A DNA stretch of 43,972 bases, from contig DEBW01000068.1 of NCBI GenBank assembly GCA_002348905.1, positions 8,395-52,366 of the forward strand, read 5' to 3'. Under the pieces are notes generated by a model. It had not been told where the DNA came from. It was given only the letters and a program-made list of their open reading frames with translations, and did no database searches. Origin of the DNA: Ruminococcus flavefaciens (GTDB lineage: Bacteria; Bacillota; Clostridia; Oscillospirales; Ruminococcaceae). The first letter of the stretch is position 1; each line of letters begins with the position of its first letter. This document shows, one piece after another, positions 1 through 8,657 of the stretch. A program made the translations under genes and the position numbers.

Positions 1-197
1 CCTGCTGTAAGCTCAGCCTGACTTGCAAATATGGTTATTCCACGTTCACGCTCTATCCTGTCCGTATCAAGAAAAGAGCTGCCGTTGTCAACTCTGCCAG
101 CCTTGCGTAACTTTCCTGTTTTGAACAGAAGTGCCTCGGCGAGCGTTGTTTTGCCCGAATCGACATGGGCGGTTATTCCTAATGTTATTTTTTTCAT
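1..197 (-). CDS. TetM/EF-G-type translational GTPase, N-terminal fragment cut by window edge
   Basis: The 65 visible residues begin MKKITLGITAHVDSGKTTLAE, which contains the P-loop (AHVDSGKT) of translational GTPases. A switch I-like segment DTDRIERERGITI follows at about residues 45-57. The HVDSGKTT version and the RERGITI run resemble ribosomal-protection proteins (TetM/TetO family) and EF-G, which bind the ribosome and hydrolyse GTP. The ATG at 197 has a good site (GGGAGG) about 8 bases upstream and lies 18 bases past the membrane-protein gene, so it is probably the distal gene of the alaS run. Whether it protects against tetracycline or is a housekeeping paralogue cannot be told from the N-terminus. 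Confidence 0.85.
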   Translation of the reverse strand, partial: MKKITLGITAHVDSGKTTLAEALLFKTGKLRKAGRVDNGSSFLDTDRIERERGITIFASQAELTA

Positions 198-215
198 TGG
201 CTGTACCTCCCGTTT

Positions 216-755
216 TCAGCGTTTGCGTTTGAATTTCGGCAGCAGTCTTTTCAGATAATATCCGTATACCGCTCCGAGATTGAAGTCATAGAGCAGGAAT
301 ACCACATTGCATATACCAAGCAGGATATAGCTGCCGTATCTGCCGAAATCGCTCATATCTTCAAGCATCTGCTTTATGCCGAAAAGGTACACTGTCACAT
401 AAAAATAGCTCACGGCGCAGACGTTGAATACTGCCAGTTTAAGCAGAAGTCTCAGCGGCATGAAGCCTACTTTTTGCAGATAGTACCTTAGTATCGGATA
501 GTGTCCGAAGAGCATGACGAATATGAGTGCCGCTTCTTTATCAGCGGTTATGAACATCGAGAGCAGACTTACTGATATGTATGTGAGAAATCCCCAGCTT
601 ATACTAACCTCCTCCGCTATGATAAGGAGCAGGACTCCGGCTATCATAGGCAGGAGGAAGTAAAGCGGAGCAAGTATCCCTGCAAGGAACATCGTTACGA
701 GACAAAGTGCAGATACTATGCCTCCAAGGGCAACTCTGTAGCTTATGTCCCTCAT
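216..755 (-). CDS. Conserved integral membrane protein, function unknown
   Basis: The 179-residue protein has about five or six hydrophobic segments (roughly residues 8-30, 33-50, 55-72, 77-90, 100-125 and 140-160) and ends in a basic tail (KRLLPKFKRKR). I recognise it only as a type of small polytopic membrane protein common in Clostridia. The layout is reminiscent of ECF-transporter S components, but I see no substrate-specific motif. It overlaps the preceding dehydrogenase gene by four bases (ATGA), which implies translational coupling, and precedes the GTPase gene. No function is assigned. Confidence 0.75.
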   Translation of the reverse strand: MRDISYRVALGGIVSALCLVTMFLAGILAPLYFLLPMIAGVLLLIIAEEVSISWGFLTYISVSLLSMFITADKEAALIFVMLFGHYPILRYYLQKVGFMPLRLLLKLAVFNVCAVSYFYVTVYLFGIKQMLEDMSDFGRYGSYILLGICNVVFLLYDFNLGAVYGYYLKRLLPKFKRKR

Positions 756-1531
756 GAAAGGGCAGCCTTTCCTTTGCCTTCAGACGATTTCTTTCTGTGC
801 TGTATACCGTAGGTTATGGCTGACATGAGCTTATACGGCACAAATCTTGACGCAAATACTCCTGCTCGCATTGAAAATCCCGGTATAGCTATGAGCTGAC
901 CTTCAAAAGTCTTTCTTATAGCGTACTCAGCGGCAAAATCGGCGGTAATAGGCTTTACGCTGAAGTTTACGCCTGCACGGTTGTTGAAATTCGTGTCAAC
1001 AGGGCCAGGACAGAGTATAGTTATGCTGACATTTGACTTGTCACGGCGAAGCTCCTCAGCTATTGCGAGACTGAGCCTTACAACGTAGTTCTTTGATGCA
1101 TAGTAGGACGAAAGAAGCGGACCTGTCATGAATCCGGCTGATGAAGCCACATTGAGTATCATACCATGGTCACGGCGCTTGAAATCACGGAGGAACAGCT
1201 TTGTAAGGATGTGTACGGCTGTGATATTAACGTCTATCATTCTCAGCTCGTCTTCAAGGTCAGTCTGCTCGAATCTGCCGAATATTCCGTATCCTGCGTT
1301 ATTCACGAGGAGGTCTATATTCTTGTCCTTGCAGAATTCGTACACCTTGAACACATCATTGCGGTCAGAGAGGTCTGCTGTTATTACCTCGGTATCGCCA
1401 AGCTCATATTTGAGCTGTTTCAGCATAGCCTCATTTCTGCCTGTAAGTATAAGCTCCCAGCCTCTTCTCCTGAGCTTTCTTGCTATGCTCATACCTATAC
1501 CTGATGTTGCTCCTGTTATCAATGCTTTCAT
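752..1531 (-). CDS. Short-chain dehydrogenase/reductase (SDR family)
   Basis: The 259-residue protein is a classical SDR with a Rossmann fold. The NAD(P)-binding TGATSGIG lies at residues 7-14, the structural NNAG at about 77-80, and the catalytic Ser with YxxxK (SSYYASK) at about 141-147. A PGPVDT segment follows the active site as usual. R37 in TGRN after the second strand suggests NADPH. Such enzymes reduce ketones or oxidise alcohols; the substrate is not readable here. The start overlaps the SGNH-like gene by four bases and the end overlaps the membrane-protein gene by four, so these are translated as a block. Confidence 0.9.
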   Translation of the reverse strand: MKALITGATSGIGMSIARKLRRRGWELILTGRNEAMLKQLKYELGDTEVITADLSDRNDVFKVYEFCKDKNIDLLVNNAGYGIFGRFEQTDLEDELRMIDVNITAVHILTKLFLRDFKRRDHGMILNVASSAGFMTGPLLSSYYASKNYVVRLSLAIAEELRRDKSNVSITILCPGPVDTNFNNRAGVNFSVKPITADFAAEYAIRKTFEGQLIAIPGFSMRAGVFASRFVPYKLMSAITYGIQHRKKSSEGKGKAALS

Positions 1532-2634
1532 GATAATTCCCTCATTTCTATAAATTTAAAGTTTTCACTCTCAACAGAATCTATCCCGATAAGGAACAGA
1601 GTCTGTTCATAATCATTCGGTTCAAGCAAGCTTGTTATCGGTTTGTTCATTGCCTCCGGACTTATTACAGCTATCTCGCTGTAATGCTGCGTAAGAAAAG
1701 GCACAAAGCTTGCGGCACATCTGCTTCCGATAACGAGCAGACGGCGGTCATTATTGACATCTGTACGTATCCTTACCAGCGGTTTTTCTCCGCCTAAATA
1801 AAGGTCGTACATATCCTCCGATCCAAGAGCATCGGTATCATAAAGACTGCATACACTAACTTTTCCGTCATTTGAGTAGCTTACACAGCTTGTTACTTTT
1901 GTTCCTTCCGGATACTCATAAATATCAAGTATATCCGGCTCACATTTCATGTAAAGTGTCCTGCTGTAGAGGTCTCCCCTGTATTCTCCGGTAACGTGGC
2001 GGATATTGTATTTATCGTAGGAAACAGGCTGAAAGCCAAGCTTCTGTATGACAGTACGGTAAACGCAGTAAGCTCCGTACATAGTCCATTTAGTGTCGCT
2101 GCTGAAATATATATGCTCATCGCTCATCATTTTCAGTATGTTATATGCGTCTATACGGCGTATACTCGTGTCAAGCTGACTGTAAAAGCTGTCTATCTGC
2201 TGTTTTTCGGTAGTTTTCATTATATATGAAGGTACGGTATCTCCATATACTCCGGACGAAGTAGGTACAGCGGCGATATAAACAGCTCCGTCATACCAGC
2301 CGGCAAAACCGTTTATACTTCCGGCGCATCCGGCACTGCTTCCTCTTTTTGATATATCAGCGTCGATAAGTCTGTTATCCGAAACGTAAACTCCGTTGAC
2401 TGTATTTCCTCTGATAGCGTCACTTATCATCGAACCTGCCGATATCCAGCCTTTTCTGCCGGCTATGCACTCAGCCGAGTAAGACTGTAACGCTTTGCCT
2501 ATACCTCCTGACGCATCTCTGCGGATATCTGCACTTTTTATATTCATTGTCATTTTACCGAACATGAATGTTCCGGTAGCGATAACAAATACAGATACCG
2601 CCGCTGCCGTCAGCCAGTTGGATCTGTCTTTCAC
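1528..2634 (-). CDS. DHHW/AlgX-type SGNH-hydrolase-like protein, catalytic His replaced
   Basis: The 368-residue protein has one N-terminal membrane anchor (about residues 8-27) and an extracytoplasmic domain of the DHHW/AlgJ-AlgX type. These proteins usually work with an MBOAT to O-acetylate a cell-surface polymer, and this gene follows an MBOAT gene by 11 bases. Two landmarks align with the family: FSSDTKWTMYGAY at about 178-189 and VIGSRCAASFVPFL at 301-314, followed by QHYSEI. In active homologues the first reads D-x-H-W-T and the second has an Asp before the nucleophilic Ser. Here the His is Lys182 and the Asp is Gly303, while Ser304 remains. It is probably a non-catalytic or altered partner. 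Confidence 0.8.
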   Translation of the reverse strand: MKDRSNWLTAAAVSVFVIATGTFMFGKMTMNIKSADIRRDASGGIGKALQSYSAECIAGRKGWISAGSMISDAIRGNTVNGVYVSDNRLIDADISKRGSSAGCAGSINGFAGWYDGAVYIAAVPTSSGVYGDTVPSYIMKTTEKQQIDSFYSQLDTSIRRIDAYNILKMMSDEHIYFSSDTKWTMYGAYCVYRTVIQKLGFQPVSYDKYNIRHVTGEYRGDLYSRTLYMKCEPDILDIYEYPEGTKVTSCVSYSNDGKVSVCSLYDTDALGSEDMYDLYLGGEKPLVRIRTDVNNDRRLLVIGSRCAASFVPFLTQHYSEIAVISPEAMNKPITSLLEPNDYEQTLFLIGIDSVESENFKFIEMRELS

Positions 2635-2645
2635 CGCTTCACCTC

Positions 2646-4031
2646 CTATAATCTGAGAAGTATCATATCAGAACTGCCTGAGTATGCTATAAGTGCCGTA
2701 CAAATGATAAGCACCAGCAATCCTACCGCCGGAGCTGCTGCATTTATCGCTGCTTTTATGCGGCTTCTGCCCGACCTTATAAGTATATTTCTGAAAAGGT
2801 CTGTTGATGCGTACATCATTATTATCAACAGCACAAGATAGGATTTCATAAGATACAGCGTCTGCATATCTGCAAGGGCGTGGTTTCCTCCAAGCATCGC
2901 AAAGATGTATCTGAAAGAATCTTTAAGGCTGTCACATGAAAGAAATACCGCAAATACCGTAGTCAGAAGAAAAGTATATATTATACCTGTTGCTTTCAGC
3001 ATCTTTGAGTTGCTCAGACGTTTTTCAATGACTATCGAAATTCCCATCAATGCTCCCCACAGAGCGCTTCCGGCATCAAATCCGTACCAGAAGCCTGCAA
3101 GTGTCCATGCTGCAACATATATCATCTTTCTGACATATCTGTTCTTGAACCTTGCTGAAAAAGAGCGTGTGATATACTTTCTGAACCAGTGTATGACCTG
3201 TAAATGCCAGCGTGATGCAAAATATCTTATCCTGCTGCTGAACAGCGGATAATTGAAGCTCTGCGGAAAGCTGAATCCGAAGCAGTAGCCTATGCCTACA
3301 CCCATATCAGCTATACCTGAAAGTGTAAAGTAAAGGCATAGTATGTATGCTGATATTCCCATCCACGCTGTACCGGCAGAAAGGTCGCTGACATTTATTG
3401 AATCAACTGACGAGTACATCGAATAAAGGGTATCCGCAGCTATCACTTTCTTGGCAAGTCCCTTTATGAAAACCGCTGCGCCCTTTCCTATCTCCTGAAA
3501 GCCAATGCGTCTTGTTCTGAGTATGCGCTTGAATATGTCATACCGCAGTACAGGTCCCATGAGAAGGCGTGGGAACATCATTATATAAAGTGCAAAGCGT
3601 ACAAAGTTCTTGTCAGCCTTATATTTGCCGCTGTATACATCAATAAGGTATCCTGTCGCCGAAAGCGTGAAAAGCGAAACTCCTACAGGAAAAAATCCTT
3701 CCGGCAGCCTGACTGAATGGCGTATCCACGCAAAACAATCCATGCGTAATATGAACAGACCTGCTATATTGAATACCATGCCTGCCGCCATAGGGATAAG
3801 CTTGTATCTTCCGTCTTTTTTGCTGCTTAAAATATAAATATGTCTGGCGCAGGTGTAATTCACAAGTGTAAAAACCATGACATAGGCAAGGTAAGGCAGT
3901 CCTGCAAGTCCGCAGAAAGCCATGCTCATAAGCAGCAGGGACATATCTTTCAGCTTATTTGGCACACAGTAGTACAGCAGAAGTGACACAGGAAGAAAGC
4001 AGTATATAAAGAAAAGACTGCTATATTCCAT
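2646..4031 (-). CDS. MBOAT-family membrane O-acyltransferase-like protein, catalytic His replaced by Tyr
   Basis: The 461-residue polytopic protein follows the MBOAT (AlgI/DltB/PatA) pattern. FFPVGVSLFTLSATGYLIDVY is near residues 113-133, MMFPRLLMGPVLRY near 151-164, LSGIADMGVGIGYCFGF near 237-253, and RWHLQVIHWFRKYI near 274-287. Active members carry an invariant catalytic His in a W-H-G motif near the next membrane turn; here the sequence is AGFWYGFDAG with Tyr316 (codon TAC). These proteins move acyl groups across the membrane to surface polymers. The gene overlaps the end of the RNase M5 gene by 11 bases and precedes the SGNH-like partner. The family call is firm, but the activity is doubtful. 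Confidence 0.88.
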   Translation of the reverse strand: MEYSSLFFIYCFLPVSLLLYYCVPNKLKDMSLLLMSMAFCGLAGLPYLAYVMVFTLVNYTCARHIYILSSKKDGRYKLIPMAAGMVFNIAGLFILRMDCFAWIRHSVRLPEGFFPVGVSLFTLSATGYLIDVYSGKYKADKNFVRFALYIMMFPRLLMGPVLRYDIFKRILRTRRIGFQEIGKGAAVFIKGLAKKVIAADTLYSMYSSVDSINVSDLSAGTAWMGISAYILCLYFTLSGIADMGVGIGYCFGFSFPQSFNYPLFSSRIRYFASRWHLQVIHWFRKYITRSFSARFKNRYVRKMIYVAAWTLAGFWYGFDAGSALWGALMGISIVIEKRLSNSKMLKATGIIYTFLLTTVFAVFLSCDSLKDSFRYIFAMLGGNHALADMQTLYLMKSYLVLLIIMMYASTDLFRNILIRSGRSRIKAAINAAAPAVGLLVLIICTALIAYSGSSDMILLRL

Positions 4032-4620
4032 TGTCTTCCTCCTTCAGCCGTTTCACCTCATCCGCAAGCTCCTCAGCGGTCATCATGGTATTCAGCACCT
4101 CTATCAATGCGCCGGCAGAAAGAAGTGAGGGAAGTCCCAGCTTTTTTTGCAGTTTTTTACGGAGTTCACTGCTGTTGTTTCCTCCGCTCAGACCAAGCTC
4201 AAACAGTGTAAGCTTTGTTATATCCGGCGGAGCAGTTCTCTCCCCTGCCGTTATACCGGCTTTTCTGAAAGCTTCAAGTATTATATCCTTATCAACGCCT
4301 TCAACTCCGAGCTTTCCCTCGGCGGACGGCTTTACTTTGCGCTTTTCCTTGCCGAATATATCAGGGATATACACGTTTTTTACGCTGCCGTTCTTTATAG
4401 CACCCTTGATATATCCTCGTATCTTACGTCCGGCGCTGTCGGAATCAGTAAGTATGATGATACCGGTCTTTTCAGCGTAATAGCGTATCAGGGCGAGTTT
4501 TTCCTCGTCCTTGAAGATACAGAAGCCTCCGGTAACTATTATAACAGCATCAACGATAGAACACAGCTTTATTTTATCATACTTTCCTTCAACGATTATA
4601 GCTTCATTTATCTTTATCAT
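4021..4620 (-). CDS. rnmV: Ribonuclease M5 (5S rRNA maturase)
   Basis: The 199-residue protein has an N-terminal TOPRIM domain: EGKYDKIKL at about residues 11-19 supplies the conserved Glu, and LTDSDSAGRKIRG at about 57-69 the DxD pair. A C-terminal region of the kind found in RNase M5 follows. The enzyme trims precursor 5S rRNA in Firmicutes. Length fits the family (about 180-200). A site GAGGTAAAG directly precedes the ATG. The gene lies 7 bases after holA rather than beside ksgA, its common neighbour elsewhere. A different small TOPRIM protein is the main alternative. Confidence 0.85.
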   Translation of the reverse strand: MIKINEAIIVEGKYDKIKLCSIVDAVIIVTGGFCIFKDEEKLALIRYYAEKTGIIILTDSDSAGRKIRGYIKGAIKNGSVKNVYIPDIFGKEKRKVKPSAEGKLGVEGVDKDIILEAFRKAGITAGERTAPPDITKLTLFELGLSGGNNSSELRKKLQKKLGLPSLLSAGALIEVLNTMMTAEELADEVKRLKEEDNGI

Positions 4621-4627
4621 CTTTACC

Positions 4628-5728
4628 TCATCTTCTGCGGATATTTGGTCTTACAGTGAGCATCTTTGTAACTGCCTGTTCAATTGCAATACGTGGATCG
4701 GCTGCTGTTGAATTCAGCTTTACTGTCGTATCACGAAGTATCACAAGGCAGGCTCTGAGTTTTTCAATGCCGGCAGCGGATGCCGAATTCATAGCCTTTT
4801 CAACTACAAATGCACGGTTGCCGTAGCCGAAATCAGAGGCAACAGTCTGAGCCGATACTCCATTCGCTCTTGCGGCGGCAGCTCTGTAGAGGTCGAGAAA
4901 TACGCCTGTTATCGCATAAAGCACCGAGCCTCTGTTGTCGTTGCTTATATTCAGCTGCTCAATTGCTTCAAAGGCAGCTTTTGCATTTGAAGCAGCTACA
5001 GCATTGGCGAGGTTATATATAGTAACATCGCTCTGCTCATGTACAAGAAGGTGCAGCATATCAGAGTCTATTTCCCTGCCTGCTGCATAGGCACAAAGCT
5101 TGTCTATCTCATTGGTAACGGCAAGCTCGTCACAAAGGCACATCTCCGCAAGCTGCTGTGCGTTTGCAATTGATATCATATTGCCTCTTGATGATACCTT
5201 TGAAGCTATCACCTTTGCAAGCTCCTGAGGAGTTTTCATCCTCAGCTCGCAGAGTATACCGTTCTTTGCAGCAAAATCCGCAAGCTTTTTATTCTTGTCG
5301 GTTATGACGTTGGTACCGGCTCTTTTATCGTACTTTACGCCGACTTCAAAGCCGGTAACGTTGAATACCACAACTGTATACTCCGGTATATCCTTCAGCA
5401 CCTCAAGAAGTGCCTTGTTTACACTGTCAGCGCTGCGTCCACGCATATCCTCATACGGCTTTTCGCAGTTATAGTCATTTATGAGTATGCAGTTATACTC
5501 TGACAGCATCGGAGCTATTTGTATAGTATCATAAAGGGCAGGTATATCAAGTTCCCTGCCATTCAGTTTTGTAAGGGCAAAATCAGCATTGTCGCCTACT
5601 GCGGCATTCACCACGTATTTAGCCGCCTTTTCAACTCCAATGACATCTGCTCCGAAGATGTAGTATATACGGCTGAGACCGTCTTTTTTAAGAGCTGCTG
5701 CCAGCCCCTTAGCATCGGTTTTAGGCAT
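4628..5728 (-). CDS. holA: DNA polymerase III delta subunit
   Basis: The 366-residue protein matches the clamp-loader delta subunit. The N-terminal fold runs through LSRIYYIFGADVIGVEKAAKY (about 18-38) and PMLSEYNCILINDYNC (about 73-88). A middle lid region follows (KTPQELAKVIASKVSSRGNM), then the C-terminal collar helices with the conserved ISNDNRGSVLYAI. Delta opens the beta sliding clamp for loading on DNA. Its start codon overlaps the comEC stop codon (TAATG), a pairing of comEC and holA that is widespread in Firmicutes. RNase M5 follows after 7 bases. Confidence 0.92.
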   Translation of the reverse strand: MPKTDAKGLAAALKKDGLSRIYYIFGADVIGVEKAAKYVVNAAVGDNADFALTKLNGRELDIPALYDTIQIAPMLSEYNCILINDYNCEKPYEDMRGRSADSVNKALLEVLKDIPEYTVVVFNVTGFEVGVKYDKRAGTNVITDKNKKLADFAAKNGILCELRMKTPQELAKVIASKVSSRGNMISIANAQQLAEMCLCDELAVTNEIDKLCAYAAGREIDSDMLHLLVHEQSDVTIYNLANAVAASNAKAAFEAIEQLNISNDNRGSVLYAITGVFLDLYRAAAARANGVSAQTVASDFGYGNRAFVVEKAMNSASAAGIEKLRACLVILRDTTVKLNSTAADPRIAIEQAVTKMLTVRPNIRRR

Positions 5729-7722
5729 TACAGCCTCCTTATCTTGTATTTGTCCTTGTCTTTGAATATTATTTCTGTATTATTCCTGCATTTTACAGTA
5801 TCTTTACCGGACGTATCACTGCTAAGATGCACAGAATATACTCCGGAACTTTTCTTTTCGTTTTCCGGCAGAAAACACATTTTTCTGCCACGATAGCTTA
5901 CTTCAAGAACTCCGTCAGTATACCTCATCTCACAGCCGGCATTGCTTACAGATATCTCACCGCCGCCGGCAATGTGTACCTCAGTATCTCCCGAAGCCGG
6001 ACGATATATTGAAAGTTCCTTTTCGTATACCGCATACTGCGAAGGCGCTTTCTTTGCAAGAATAATATTGTCCGGAGCAGGAAGTCCGTTTGAAGCAAGA
6101 TATTTTCTTACATATCCGGCTGAGCGGTAATGTCCGCTCATATCCGATAATTCTGTATGACCGTCATGAACTATTACTATGACAGTATTTTTGCCGCTTC
6201 CGAGGACTGCGGCTGTGAAGCCTTGCTGTACTGTATACGTCATTATGCCCGACAGCACCGAGAAAACAGCCATCGAGCAAGCTGTCAGCACCGCAGTTTC
6301 ACGCCGTTTTTCTCTGAAAATATGGTGTATTATCAGCAAAGCTCCGGAAAGCATAAGAAACGTACAGAGTATTCCGTTTCTGTCCGAGATATGGAATATC
6401 CTGACAGAAGCTATCCTGTCCGATATCCATAGTATCGTCCTTAAAACTCCGCCTGCAAGCGGCAGTACAGGTAGCAGACCGGCTGTAATGACGTATACTG
6501 CTCCTATGATAATAACTCCGCTGCATAAGGGCATAAGCAGTACATTCACAAAAGGTGATATGACCGAAGTTTCGTCAAAATAGTATACACACAGCGGAAA
6601 CACCGGAATAACAGTACATATAGCCGCTGCGAGAATACGCTCTGCGCTTTCAAAAAATGTATCATTCTTCATATCCCTTACCATGTACGGAGCAAATACA
6701 GCCGCTCCGAATGTTCCTGCCAGTGAGAGCATGAATCCTGAGTTGTAAACCACATAAGGATCTGCGAGAGATATGATAAAAGCTGCAACAGCCAGCGAAT
6801 TGAGCGAGTCAGAGTCACGGTAAAAGAGCTTCGCTGAGTAAAGAATCTCCAGCATTATAGCCGCTCTTATGACAGATACCGGATAATCCGCAAGTGCCGC
6901 AAAGAGCATGATAAACACGTTCATTATGCCGAAAGAAAGGTACTTATTCAGTCTCAGCTCTGTAAGCAGTGTCATGATAAGTGCAGCTATCATCGAAACA
7001 TGAAGTCCCGAAACTGCAAGCACATGACCTATACCCGTCCTGTAAAGTGCAGACACGGTATTGTCATCGAGATACGACTTTTCTCCGAACACCATTCCGG
7101 CTAAAAAGCCTCCGCATTCGTCGCCGAGCTGTACACGGAAATCACGCACCATTTTCTCACGGTAGGCTGCAAGAGCCTTTTTCAGCCTGTGACCGCCACT
7201 ATGCTCAACAGACACTCCCTTTGCATCCTGTGCCGCAAGGTAGATATGCTGTGAGCGCAGATACCGTTCAGTATCGGAAAGATAGGTACTTTCAGGCTTT
7301 TGTAGCGTACATTCTTCAAATGTAACTATGTCGCCGTAATCAGCACCAAAATCATTGCCGTAATAGCTTATTTTTGCAGAGATACCGCCGTTTATCCTGC
7401 CTTTCAGCGTATAGGAAGCCGTATCGCCAGTATATCTTTTATAATCTGTGACAACTCCCGAAAAATTGCAGTTTCTTCCGTCATAGGACGTTATCCTGTT
7501 ATATTTCAGCGAAGTATAAGCCATACTGATGCAGGCTGCCGCAATGAACGACAGGACTATTATACCATAGTCAGCACTCCTGAAATTTTTTCTTCTTCCG
7601 CATAGCACAAGCAGTACAAGCACCGCAGAATACATCAGGATGCCCTTTGCATCGGTAAAAAAAGAAGCGAAAAACAATCCCGACATATATGCTGCTGCCG
7701 CTCCAATCATTTTTCGCTTCAT
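5728..7722 (-). CDS. comEC: ComEC/Rec2-family DNA uptake channel with degenerate C-terminal domain
   Basis: The 664-residue membrane protein has the ComEC order. Two N-terminal membrane segments are followed by an OB-like region (about residues 60-170). The competence core contains GFLAGMVFGEKSYL and IGHVLAVSGLHVSMIAAL at about 231-248, then about eight membrane segments to about residue 470. ComEC moves single-stranded DNA into the cell. The C-terminal part (about 500-664) should be a metallo-beta-lactamase domain, but its HxHxDH-type metal ligands are missing. VLGSGKNTVIVIVHDGHTEL is a recognisable remnant of the domain's start. Channel function is plausible; nuclease activity from this protein is not. 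It lies 7 bases after the phosphoribosyltransferase gene. Confidence 0.88.
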   Translation of the reverse strand: MKRKMIGAAAAYMSGLFFASFFTDAKGILMYSAVLVLLVLCGRRKNFRSADYGIIVLSFIAAACISMAYTSLKYNRITSYDGRNCNFSGVVTDYKRYTGDTASYTLKGRINGGISAKISYYGNDFGADYGDIVTFEECTLQKPESTYLSDTERYLRSQHIYLAAQDAKGVSVEHSGGHRLKKALAAYREKMVRDFRVQLGDECGGFLAGMVFGEKSYLDDNTVSALYRTGIGHVLAVSGLHVSMIAALIMTLLTELRLNKYLSFGIMNVFIMLFAALADYPVSVIRAAIMLEILYSAKLFYRDSDSLNSLAVAAFIISLADPYVVYNSGFMLSLAGTFGAAVFAPYMVRDMKNDTFFESAERILAAAICTVIPVFPLCVYYFDETSVISPFVNVLLMPLCSGVIIIGAVYVITAGLLPVLPLAGGVLRTILWISDRIASVRIFHISDRNGILCTFLMLSGALLIIHHIFREKRRETAVLTACSMAVFSVLSGIMTYTVQQGFTAAVLGSGKNTVIVIVHDGHTELSDMSGHYRSAGYVRKYLASNGLPAPDNIILAKKAPSQYAVYEKELSIYRPASGDTEVHIAGGGEISVSNAGCEMRYTDGVLEVSYRGRKMCFLPENEKKSSGVYSVHLSSDTSGKDTVKCRNNTEIIFKDKDKYKIRRL

Positions 7723-7729
7723 ATGTTAC

Positions 7730-8269
7730 TTATTTAAAGAAAAGAGGCAGCTTTTCAAGGAATACGATGTCTGTTCTGTCAGCAGCATCGCCTTCAGCGA
7801 GTACAGCGGCTTCAGCAGCTATATTGCCTCCGGCAGCCTCAACGAGCTTTTCAAGCGCTTTAAGAGACTCACCTGTGCTTATTACGTCGTCAGCAATGAG
7901 AACTCTCTTGCCTCGAAGCATCTCTGCCTTTTCAGCTGCGAGGTAAAGTGTCTGCTCAGCAGCAGTAGTTATCGACTTTACTGTTACGGCAATAGGATCT
8001 GTCATGTAGAGTTTTACAGACTTTCTTGCAACTACGTAAGGCTTTCCGCTCTGGCGTGAAAGCTCGTATCCAAGAGGTATACCCTTGGATTCAGCAGTAA
8101 GTATAACATCAAATTCAGGACACTTTTTGAGAAGCTCCTCAGCAGCAGCAACTGTTACCTCAACGTCTGAGAACATGATGAATGCTGCGATATCGAGCTT
8201 ATCGTTAAGCGGACATATCGGAAGTTCACGCTCAAGTCCTGCTATGGTCATTTTATATGTCTTGCCCAT
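7730..8269 (-). CDS. Apt-like purine phosphoribosyltransferase
   Basis: The 179-residue type I phosphoribosyltransferase has the PRPP-binding loop VLIADDVISTGESLKAL at about residues 122-138 and AESKGIPLGYELSRQSGKP at about 60-78. It ends in a hydrophobic LEKLPLFFK. The overall pattern is that of adenine/xanthine phosphoribosyltransferases, which salvage free purine bases to nucleotides using PRPP. Adenine specificity cannot be proven, so no symbol is given. It lies 12 bases after the HIT gene, and a purine salvage enzyme beside a nucleotide-binding HIT protein is metabolically coherent. Confidence 0.85.
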   Translation of the reverse strand: MGKTYKMTIAGLERELPICPLNDKLDIAAFIMFSDVEVTVAAAEELLKKCPEFDVILTAESKGIPLGYELSRQSGKPYVVARKSVKLYMTDPIAVTVKSITTAAEQTLYLAAEKAEMLRGKRVLIADDVISTGESLKALEKLVEAAGGNIAAEAAVLAEGDAADRTDIVFLEKLPLFFK

Positions 8270-8281
8270 TTTATCTGCTCC

Positions 8282-8635
8282 TTATTCGGTTTTACCGAGT
8301 GATTCCGGTCCCCAGCCCATTTTTACTCCTGCGAGCATATGGAAGTGGAGGTGCTTTACAGTCTGACCGGCATCATCGCCGCAGTTGTTTATTATACGGT
8401 AGCTCTCGATACCCTCAGCCTTTGCGATCTTTGCAGCAGCCTCGAATACCTTTGCTACGAGAGAGGAGTTCTCCTCTGTGATATCATTTGCAGAAGTGAT
8501 ATGTACCTTTGGTATGATAAGGTAGTGTACAGGAGCTATAGGAGCGATGTCCTTGAAGCTGTATACATACTCGTCCTCGTATACCTTTGTGCTTGGTATC
8601 TCACCGTCAACTATTTTACAGAATAAACAATCCAT
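8282..8635 (-). CDS. HIT-family (HinT-like) nucleotide-binding protein
   Basis: The 117-residue protein contains the histidine triad KHLHFHMLAG at about residues 94-103, in which the central His attacks the alpha-phosphate. It starts MDCLFCKIVDGEIPSTKVYED with the CxxC typical of bacterial HinT-type proteins. These hydrolyse purine nucleoside phosphoramidates and aminoacyl-AMP. That fits its place immediately after alaS (22 bases), since HinT clears aminoacyl-adenylates made by tRNA synthetases; this link is an inference from known activity. Confidence 0.93.
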   Translation of the reverse strand: MDCLFCKIVDGEIPSTKVYEDEYVYSFKDIAPIAPVHYLIIPKVHITSANDITEENSSLVAKVFEAAAKIAKAEGIESYRIINNCGDDAGQTVKHLHFHMLAGVKMGWGPESLGKTE

Positions 8636-8657
8636 AGTAATACTCCTTTACAATATA

